Below, in pieces: positions 9,801 to 15,230 of a stretch of 18,725 nt of DNA. Source of the stretch: Bacteroidota bacterium. Its GTDB lineage: Bacteria > Bacteroidota > Bacteroidia > Bacteroidales > Rikenellaceae. The position numbers and the translations under genes are program-made. The number at the start of each line of letters is the position of its first letter. Within the stretch, counting starts at the first letter, position 1. The DNA lies in assembly GCA_023443765.1 (NCBI GenBank), contig JAEZTA010000117.1, positions 1-18,725 of the forward strand. The letters run 5' to 3'. Under the pieces are notes generated by a model, which did not search any database, had not been told where the DNA came from, and saw only the letters and a list, made by a program, of their open reading frames with translations.

Positions 9801-9998
9801 GGCACGCTGGACAAGGAGGCCCAGAAGCGGGCCTACAAACTCATCACGGCCATCAATCCCTCGGTGACGTTCAAGAGCATCCGCAACAAGAAGACCAAGA
9901 CCCGCACCGACTCCTACACCGTGAAATCCAACAGTGTGGTCCTGATCCCCGAATTCAAGGCCCTGACCTCGAAGAAATTCCCCGACAAGAAACTGTAA
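6852..9998 (+). CDS. Glycoside hydrolase family 2 enzyme with extra C-terminal domain
   Basis: This 1048-residue exported GH2 enzyme has a signal peptide ending near TLTAAA (residues 20-21) and no lipobox cysteine. Domain order: N-terminal jelly-roll sugar-binding domain (about 40-205, with WNGWGWYRKRI and VYGGIIRDVRL), Ig-like domain (about 205-325), TIM barrel (about 327-590), a DUF4982-like sandwich (about 605-670), a GH2 domain-5-like sandwich (about 675-775), then about 265 residues (785-1048) I do not recognise. In the barrel, IVIWSMGNETD gives the acid/base Glu446 and KPISEHNG gives the probable nucleophile Glu535. NYMRTAHYPNDP is also a GH2 barrel motif. GH2 exo-enzymes act on beta-galactosides, beta-glucuronides, beta-mannosides and others by retention; the specificity here cannot be fixed. 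In this setting removal of a pectin side-chain sugar is plausible. The stop is one base before the next start, so the genes are probably translationally coupled. Confidence 0.93.
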   Translation: MKKKEILTVLAAAAFTLTAAAEGYAPAESHRLTKTINTEWTFNYVPQEEEVKGVYESPSFDDSAWSYVCVPHTWQTYETTRELHPYIRNVAASDNPYWWNGWGWYRKRIDIGREYEGRRIRFEFDGVQKYSKIYLNGKYLGDHKGGFTSFYVDATDAVNFGGENILTVAVQNSLDDKYRIPPMNAGNWAVYGGIIRDVRLTITDPVSIPFQGSYKHEGGTFITTPEVNEKQASVRIRTYVQNQHPESAEVTLRTVVTDADGNVCEQLNASQRIDAGQIAEFDQSIPKFRNPQLWSPDSPYLYNAYSEVYVGKKLVDTYRSTFGIRSISWDYDLHRLVLNGKVTHLHGINRHEEFPWLGHAFPKWIAQRDMEDMKFGLDINYMRTAHYPNDPSVYYFMDRNGICINEELPNIKNQNFSKEVQEQNCREMIRRDRNHPSIVIWSMGNETDHACDSRYAVEEDPTRIITVRQPYNDSYNPEFCKHTDKEMPVESYLRCTIRGWYDKDDMNLEPSDSQWAGTEYWQHKLSRNPRKPISEHNGTVWLYADHGADREYVGAPLKHVNPKGWVDSWRTPKYVYYLWQANFSRTPMVHIQPHFWRSQYIGQKKLITVDSNCAKVELYVNGKKVGEKKPDVSNDFCVEFPDVAVERGTIEAVATHRNGTVVKDRVVMSGEPAALTIKLSADRMMSTADNIVEFKVDIVDKDGVHVYGANNTLKFHVEGPAALVGPDVYISDRNKHEEYEGTMYIDAPVINLIRAVGKTGTVTVTASATGLKPASATVEVVDYVDPAPLPGISEPRLSWEGRQHVAVNASQANFVTAPEEMRRFPGEVSFPIARQQDFRTLTQAFVKEQNPGIDISTPEFRYMLDAFSTILASTARYTGDRGYIVADDYNFIAGQYNVSRAITKHLASKQLPKAYVDYMTGYYAKMIVRDGKDMNYLAVCELIDRIPEGGEAVWTGEKSAAKGLRTVEDTDLKAITAVVRPELGTLDKEAQKRAYKLITAINPSVTFKSIRNKKTKTRTDSYTVKSNSVVLIPEFKALTSKKFPDKKL

Positions 9999-9999
9999 G

Positions 10000-11535
10000 A
10001 TGAAACTCACCCGATACATAGGATACGCGGCGCTGGCGGCATTGCTGTCGGCAGCGCCGGCGTGTACCGGGGCCAAAGTCACGCCGACGGCGGCGACACA
10101 GCCCGAACACCACACCGTAACCGACCGCTACCGCGTGACCGTCGGCGGCGTCGATCTGCCCGTCGAGGCCTACAAGGATATCTTCTACGTCAATTTCGCC
10201 CTCGACGGCAGCATCCCCGTACTCATCGAGTCCGCCGAGCCGCTCATCGGGTGCGAGGTCAGCCCTGCGGCCCGCGACATCGCGGCCACGGTCGAAGGCG
10301 CCGAAGCCCGGTTCACCCTCCCCGGTGCAGGCTGGTGGGTGGCGCGCCTGAACGACCGCGACCGGCTGTTCCTGCTGGCCGACAAGCCCGAAAAGGCTCC
10401 GGCGATCGACGGCCAAACGCTCAACGCCACGGATTTCGTTTCGGGCAACGGGCTCCAGACCGCCAACCTGCAACGTGCGCTGGACGAGGCGTCGGCCACG
10501 GGACGCATGCTGATCTTCCCGCGCGGGGTCTACCCTACCGGGACACTCCGTATCGGCAGCAACACACATATTTACCTCGCCGACGGGGCGATCATCAAGG
10601 GTTCGGACGACCGCGAAGACTACCCGACCGACGACGGCCGGATGGAAGCCGACCATATCCGCAACAAGGAGCACTACACCGACAACGGCGAATGGATGAC
10701 CTTCAGCCGCCTGATTCTCGTCGACAGCGCCGAGAACGTCTCGATCCGCGGCCGCGGCATTATCGACGGCAGCGGGGCCGCGCTCCGCGCCCAGGGCAAG
10801 CCGGCCAACCTGATCCGCATCCGGAATTCGCGCAATGTGGTGATCGAAGGCATCCTGCTGCGCGACCCCGCGGCGTGGAACACCCACATTCACTACTCGG
10901 ACGGCGTGACGATCCGCAACGTGAAGCTCATCAACGACGCCACGGTCCCCAACACCGACGGTTTCGACCCCGATGCTTCGACCAACGTCATGATCGACCA
11001 CTGCTTCGCCTACTGCTCGGACGACAACATCGCCATCAAGACCACCAACAACCTCGGGCTGAACAAGGACCTGCAAAACATCGTCGTCCGCGGCTGCGTC
11101 TTCCTGACGCGCAAATCGTCGCTTAAGGTGGGCACCGAAACCAAAGCCGCCCGCATGTCCGACATTCTCTTCGAGGACAACGACGTCGTCGAGTGCGACC
11201 GTGCCCTGGCGCTCTACTGCAACGATGGGGCACTGTTCGAAAACATCACCTTCTCGAACAACCGCATCGAACGCAACTATCCCGACAGCCAGCGCCGCCC
11301 GATCCACTTCAAGATCTCGGAACGCCACGGCAAAGGGCAAATCCGCAACGTCATGATCCGCAACTGCGACTTCGCCACGGTCTTCCCGCGCCCTGCCGAA
11401 ATCGCCGGGCTGGATGCCGACCACACGATCGACAGCCTTACGTTCAGCAACGTCACGATCGGCGGCCGTCCCGTCCGCTCGCTCGACGACCTGGGCGCCA
11501 AGATCCGTTTCACCGAAAACATCCGTTTCGAATGA
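10000..11535 (+). CDS. GH28-like (polygalacturonase superfamily) beta-helix hydrolase, copy A, probable lipoprotein
   Basis: This 511-residue protein has an imperfect lipobox (AAPAC, Cys22). An N-terminal beta-sandwich of about 120 residues resembles those preceding beta-helix hydrolases of the GH28/GH49 type. A right-handed parallel beta-helix follows. GH28 motif I appears as NTDG (Asp320) and motif II as CSDDNIAIK (Asp341, Asp342). The 21-residue spacing equals that of the catalytic aspartates Asp180/201/202 of Aspergillus niger endopolygalacturonase II. The next canonical motifs (GHG histidine and RIK) are not evident; a KSSLKVGTET block (Lys376 to Glu380) lies roughly where the histidine loop is expected. 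The enzyme may therefore be an exo-acting or atypical GH28, or a member of a neighbouring beta-helix family. It is a clear paralogue of the next gene. It starts one base after the GH2 stop, and its TGA overlaps the next ATG. Confidence 0.85.
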   Translation: MKLTRYIGYAALAALLSAAPACTGAKVTPTAATQPEHHTVTDRYRVTVGGVDLPVEAYKDIFYVNFALDGSIPVLIESAEPLIGCEVSPAARDIAATVEGAEARFTLPGAGWWVARLNDRDRLFLLADKPEKAPAIDGQTLNATDFVSGNGLQTANLQRALDEASATGRMLIFPRGVYPTGTLRIGSNTHIYLADGAIIKGSDDREDYPTDDGRMEADHIRNKEHYTDNGEWMTFSRLILVDSAENVSIRGRGIIDGSGAALRAQGKPANLIRIRNSRNVVIEGILLRDPAAWNTHIHYSDGVTIRNVKLINDATVPNTDGFDPDASTNVMIDHCFAYCSDDNIAIKTTNNLGLNKDLQNIVVRGCVFLTRKSSLKVGTETKAARMSDILFEDNDVVECDRALALYCNDGALFENITFSNNRIERNYPDSQRRPIHFKISERHGKGQIRNVMIRNCDFATVFPRPAEIAGLDADHTIDSLTFSNVTIGGRPVRSLDDLGAKIRFTENIRFE

Positions 11536-12962
11536 CAAAACGACTTTCCATACTCCCTGCCCTGCTCCTGTGGACCGCAGCCGTCTCGGCTTCCGGATAC
11601 GAGGTGCGCATGAACGGCGCGGCCCAGCAGGTCGAGCCCTTCAAGCACTACCACTACGTTTCCTGCACGCCGGAGGGCGCCGCGGAGTTCACCGTGACGT
11701 TCCCCGCTGAGGTCTCCTCAGCCGAGATCAGCCCCCTGAGCCGCGGCATCGAACCTTCGGTCGACGGACACACGGTACGTTTCCGCCTCCCGGAGGCGGG
11801 TCAGTACCTCGTGCGGCTGAACGACACCGCGAAGCTCTTCATCTTTGCCGAGAAACCGGCGCAGAAAGTCACGGGAACGAGCATCATGGAGTATAAAGAC
11901 ATCGACAACACCGGAACGATGAACGTCACCGCCACGGTCCAGCGCGCCATCGACGCATGCGCGAAGAGAGGCCTCACGCTGGTTTTCCCCGCCGGGGAGT
12001 ATCTCTGCGGCCAGCTCCGCCTGCCGTCGCACGCACACCTGCATCTCGAACGCGGTGCGGTCCTCCGGGCCGACGCCTCCTCGACGGCGCCTTACGAGTC
12101 GACCGACGAGGTCAAGACCCGCCGCTTTATCTATGTCAAAGACGCCAGGGATGTCCGAATCACGGGACTGGGCGCCATCGACGGCAGCGGTCGCGCCCTG
12201 CGCGAGAAGTTCGGCGACAAAGCCCGCATGCGCCTGCTGCTGGCCGTAAACTCCTCGGACCTGCACTTCGAAGGCGTGATGCTCCGGGACCCCGGATCGT
12301 GGAACACCCAGATACTCCTCTGCCGCGACGTTGTCCTCCGCAACATCAAGCTGATGAACGACACGGAACTGAGCAACACCGACGGCTTCGACCCCGACGC
12401 CTCGCGCAACCTGCTGATCGAAAACTGCTTCGCCTACTGCTCCGACGACAACGTGGCCGTCAAGACCACGGGTTATTCCAACTACCTGGGCGATGCGGAG
12501 AACATCACCGTACGAGGCTGTGTTTTCCTGACCAAAAAATCGTCGCTCAAGGTGGGCACCGAGACCCGCGGAGCGCGGATGTCGGGCATCACGTTCGAAG
12601 ACAACGACGTGCTGGAATCCGACCGCGGCATGGCGCTCTATGTCTCCGACGGCACGGCCCTGAGCAACGTACGCTACCTGAACAACCGGTTTGAACGCAG
12701 CCATCCCGACAGCAAGCGGATGATGTTCCAATTCTCGGTCAACGCCCGCCGGAAAGACTCCCCCGTCGGCTCGATCCGCGGCATCGAAATCCGGAACTGC
12801 TCGTTCCTCACCCCCTTCCCGAAGGCTCCCGAGATCAAATGCCCCGCCCGGGGCGACATCGAGGGCGTGGTTTTCGAAAACCTGACCGTGGGCGGCGAGA
12901 AAATCCTCACCCCCGGACAGATCGGACTGAAATGCGTCAACGCCGAAGTCACGTTCAAATAA
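11532..12962 (+). CDS. GH28-like beta-helix hydrolase, copy B (tandem paralogue)
   Basis: This is a 476-residue exported protein. The start is set at 11532 because its ATGA overlaps the upstream stop by four bases and is followed by a signal peptide (cut near AAVSA, residue 20). The frame is open further upstream to 11193, but that stretch overlaps copy A and is not a credible N-terminus. A beta-sandwich of about 100 residues precedes the beta-helix. NTDG (Asp284) and CSDDNVAVK (Asp305, Asp306) keep the 21-residue GH28 catalytic spacing, and KSSLKVGTET (Lys340 onward) again lies where a histidine loop is expected. Shared blocks with copy A include NTDGFDPDAS, CFAYCSDDN, KSSLKVGTET and FEDNDV, so the pair arose by duplication. 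Copy A seems lipid-anchored and copy B soluble, which suggests different cellular positions. Probable substrate is a galacturonosyl linkage, by family only. Confidence 0.86.
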   Translation: MTKRLSILPALLLWTAAVSASGYEVRMNGAAQQVEPFKHYHYVSCTPEGAAEFTVTFPAEVSSAEISPLSRGIEPSVDGHTVRFRLPEAGQYLVRLNDTAKLFIFAEKPAQKVTGTSIMEYKDIDNTGTMNVTATVQRAIDACAKRGLTLVFPAGEYLCGQLRLPSHAHLHLERGAVLRADASSTAPYESTDEVKTRRFIYVKDARDVRITGLGAIDGSGRALREKFGDKARMRLLLAVNSSDLHFEGVMLRDPGSWNTQILLCRDVVLRNIKLMNDTELSNTDGFDPDASRNLLIENCFAYCSDDNVAVKTTGYSNYLGDAENITVRGCVFLTKKSSLKVGTETRGARMSGITFEDNDVLESDRGMALYVSDGTALSNVRYLNNRFERSHPDSKRMMFQFSVNARRKDSPVGSIRGIEIRNCSFLTPFPKAPEIKCPARGDIEGVVFENLTVGGEKILTPGQIGLKCVNAEVTFK

Positions 12963-12967
12963 CCGCC

Positions 12968-14395
12968 ATGAAACGACTGTTAGTCATATCGCTGTTCCTC
13001 CTCACCGCCGCGCGCCTCGACGCACAGTGGCTCGATTCGAACGTCTACGACCGGCCGCTGAAAGAGGTGCTCCAGCAGGTCGGGGAACAGTACGGCATCA
13101 AGCTGCTCTACGAGGAGAAGAACATCAGGGGACGCATCGTCAAATCGGCCCCGTGGCGTTTCTACGACGATGCCGAAGCCACGCTCGACAACATACTGCG
13201 GCCGCTCGACATGTGCTGGACGGCCAAGGGCCCCGGCGTCTACGAAATCAGGAAATGGGAATATTTCCGCAAGCCCTACGCCGAGGGCGAGAAGCACCTG
13301 AAGCGCCTGTTGGAACTCTATCCTACGCGCGAAGCCCTCAAGGCCCGCAAAACCCGCATCCGCACGCATATCCTTGCGACGCTGGGGCTCGACAGCCTGA
13401 AAAAATGCGACCTCGCACCGATCCGGAGCAACCTGCGGTCACACGATGGCTACACCGTCGAGAACATCGCACTGGAGATCCTGCCCGGCGTCTGGGTCTC
13501 GGGATCGCTCTACATGCCCGCGCGGTTCCGGGGACGCATCCCCGTCATGCTCTCGCCGCACGGACACTTCTACGACAAGACCGACACCTCGATCCCCGAC
13601 GAGCGGGGACGTTACCGCCCCGACCAGCAGCTCCGCTGCGCCATGCTGGCCAAAATGGGCGCCGCGGTCTTCAGCTACGACATGTGGGCCTGGGGCGAAT
13701 CGGCGCTGGCCTTCAACCTCAAGGACCACCGCACGGACCTGGGGATCGTCATGCAGACCTGGCAGAGCATCCGCATCCTCGACTACCTCTGCGCCCAGCC
13801 GTGGGCCGACACGACCCGCGTCGGTGTCACGGGCGCCTCGGGCGGCGGCACACAGACGATGGTGATCGCGGCGCTCGACGACCGCATCACGCTGAGCGTC
13901 CCGGTGGTCATGCTCTCGTCGCACTTCTTCGGCGGATGCCCCTGCGAAAGCGGGCTCCCGATCCACATCCTGTCGGGCGAACTGATGACCAACAACGCCG
14001 AACTGGGCGCCCTGGCGGCCCCGCATCCGCAACTGGTGATCTCCGACGGCCACGACTGGACGGTGACCGTGCCGCAGATCGAATACCCTTACCTGCAAAA
14101 GGTCTATGCACTCTTCGGGGCCTGCGACAAGGTCCGCAATGTCCACCTGCCCTCGGAGCAGCACGACTACGGCGTGAACAAACGCCGCGCGATGTACGAC
14201 TTCGTGGCGGAGCAGTTCGGCCTGCAGACCCGGGGGCTGCGCAACACCGACGGCAGCTACCGCGAGGAGACCGTAACGGTAGAACACGCCCCGGAAATGT
14301 ACGTCTTCGGAACGGAGCGCCGGCTCCCGGCGCATGCCGTCAAGGGCAGCGCCGACCTGCGCAAACTACTCCAGGAATACCGAATCGAACAATAA
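12968..14395 (+). CDS. STN-like domain fused to an alpha/beta-hydrolase carbohydrate esterase (CE19/acetyl-xylan-esterase-like)
   Basis: This 475-residue exported protein has a signal peptide cut near RLDA (residue 19). The ATG at 12968 is chosen because it opens a signal peptide 5 nt after the previous stop; the longer upstream frame overlaps copy B. Residues about 24-96 look like an STN (secretin/TonB N-terminus) or DUF4974-type domain: PLKEVLQQVGEQYGIKLLYE, a short RIVKSAPWRFYDDA strand, ATLDNILRPL and GVYEIRK. The remainder is an alpha/beta hydrolase: SPHGHFYD near the oxyanion region, nucleophile elbow GASGGGT (Ser291), candidate acids Asp360/Asp363 in SDGHDWT, and His399 in EQHDYG. This hydrolase type includes acetyl-xylan-esterase-like proteins and the CE19 pectin methylesterase described from Bacteroides thetaiotaomicron. 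With GH28 neighbours, pectin methyl- or acetyl-ester removal is the best inference. An STN-type domain on a soluble esterase is unusual. Confidence 0.83.
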   Translation: MKRLLVISLFLLTAARLDAQWLDSNVYDRPLKEVLQQVGEQYGIKLLYEEKNIRGRIVKSAPWRFYDDAEATLDNILRPLDMCWTAKGPGVYEIRKWEYFRKPYAEGEKHLKRLLELYPTREALKARKTRIRTHILATLGLDSLKKCDLAPIRSNLRSHDGYTVENIALEILPGVWVSGSLYMPARFRGRIPVMLSPHGHFYDKTDTSIPDERGRYRPDQQLRCAMLAKMGAAVFSYDMWAWGESALAFNLKDHRTDLGIVMQTWQSIRILDYLCAQPWADTTRVGVTGASGGGTQTMVIAALDDRITLSVPVVMLSSHFFGGCPCESGLPIHILSGELMTNNAELGALAAPHPQLVISDGHDWTVTVPQIEYPYLQKVYALFGACDKVRNVHLPSEQHDYGVNKRRAMYDFVAEQFGLQTRGLRNTDGSYREETVTVEHAPEMYVFGTERRLPAHAVKGSADLRKLLQEYRIEQ

Positions 14396-14414
14396 ACCAT
14401 AAAGACAACCTGCA

Positions 14415-15200
14415 ATGAAACGAATTTTACCCATTCTCACAGCACTGCTCCTCTGCGGTCCGATCTCCGCGCAGATCAGCACGGCGGATTTCGAAGCCCT
14501 GCGGGTCCTCTACGAGGCCACGGGCGGCGCCAATTGGAAAAATAACTCCGGCTGGGATTTCAAAAACGCCACGGCCGACGACGTGAAAGTCTACAACGCC
14601 CAGGAAGGCACCGGCTGGTTCGGCATCAACGAAATTCGTAAAGGCCGCGTCAGCAAACTCGAACTGCCCGCCAACGGCCTCTCGGGGGAACTCCCCGAGG
14701 CGGTTTACGCTCTGGACGGCATGCGCACGCTCAACCTCTCGGGCAACGGCCTCACGGGAAGCCTCTCGCCTCGGATCGGCAGCCTGAAGCTGATCTCCTC
14801 GCTCAACCTTTCGGACAACCGGCTTTCGGGCGAAATCCCCGGCGAACTGATCCTCCTGGGTGCCGAAGCCAAGACCTCGAAACCCCGCGAAGACGGCAAG
14901 GGCGGCAGCGAGATCAAGGTGCTGCTCAACAAGAACCAACTGACGGGCCCGATCCCGGCGGCGATCGGCGACATGGCCCTGCTGGCCAAACCCGCCAAAT
15001 CGATCTCGTTCGACGTAAGCTACAACCAGCTGACGGGCGAGATCCCCGCTTCGGTGGCCGGCCTCACCGAACTGACGGCGTTCAAGGCCGCCGGCAACCG
15101 CCTCTCGGGCACGGTGCCCGCGGTGCTGGAGTCGCTGCCCCGGCTCAAATACCTGCGACTGGAGAAGAATGCCTTCACAGGCGCCGTTCCCCGCAAATAA
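14415..15200 (+). CDS. Exported plant-type leucine-rich-repeat protein
   Basis: This 261-residue protein has a signal peptide cut near GPISA (residue 19) and no lipobox at the cut site. Residues 24-50 resemble the cap before plant-type LRRs (ALRVLYEATGGANWKNNSGW). About seven repeats follow from residue 79 to the end, with the form LxLxxNxLxGxIP: for example LELPANGLSGELP, LNLSGNGLTGSLS, LNLSDNRLSGEIP and FDVSYNQLTGEIP. Two repeats are lengthened, one by a charged loop (about residues 153-165). Plant-type LRRs form a solenoid used for protein or glycan binding, so a binding role outside the cytoplasm is likely; no enzymatic motif is visible. The gene is 19 nt after the esterase and 30 nt before the BIG2 lipoprotein, so these two may form a surface pair. 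Its partner is unknown. Confidence 0.87.
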   Translation: MKRILPILTALLLCGPISAQISTADFEALRVLYEATGGANWKNNSGWDFKNATADDVKVYNAQEGTGWFGINEIRKGRVSKLELPANGLSGELPEAVYALDGMRTLNLSGNGLTGSLSPRIGSLKLISSLNLSDNRLSGEIPGELILLGAEAKTSKPREDGKGGSEIKVLLNKNQLTGPIPAAIGDMALLAKPAKSISFDVSYNQLTGEIPASVAGLTELTAFKAAGNRLSGTVPAVLESLPRLKYLRLEKNAFTGAVPRK

Positions 15201-15230
15201 TCCGATAACAACCAAAAAACATAACCTGAC

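Noticed and set aside
11193..11531. Upstream extension of the GH28-B frame (589 codons if used)
   Set aside because: It lies inside GH28-A, reads as Arg/Pro-rich shadow sequence, and would bury the signal peptide that begins at 11532.
10000..12962. GH49 dextranase/isopullulanase assignment for the tandem hydrolases
   Set aside because: The N-terminal beta-sandwich invites it, but the Asp-to-DD spacing of 21 residues fits GH28 better than the 19 I recall for GH49 dextranase, and a GH28 gene plus a pectin-type esterase lie nearby. It is not fully excluded.
12839..12967. Upstream extension of the esterase frame
   Set aside because: It overlaps the end of GH28-B and would displace the signal peptide starting at 12968.
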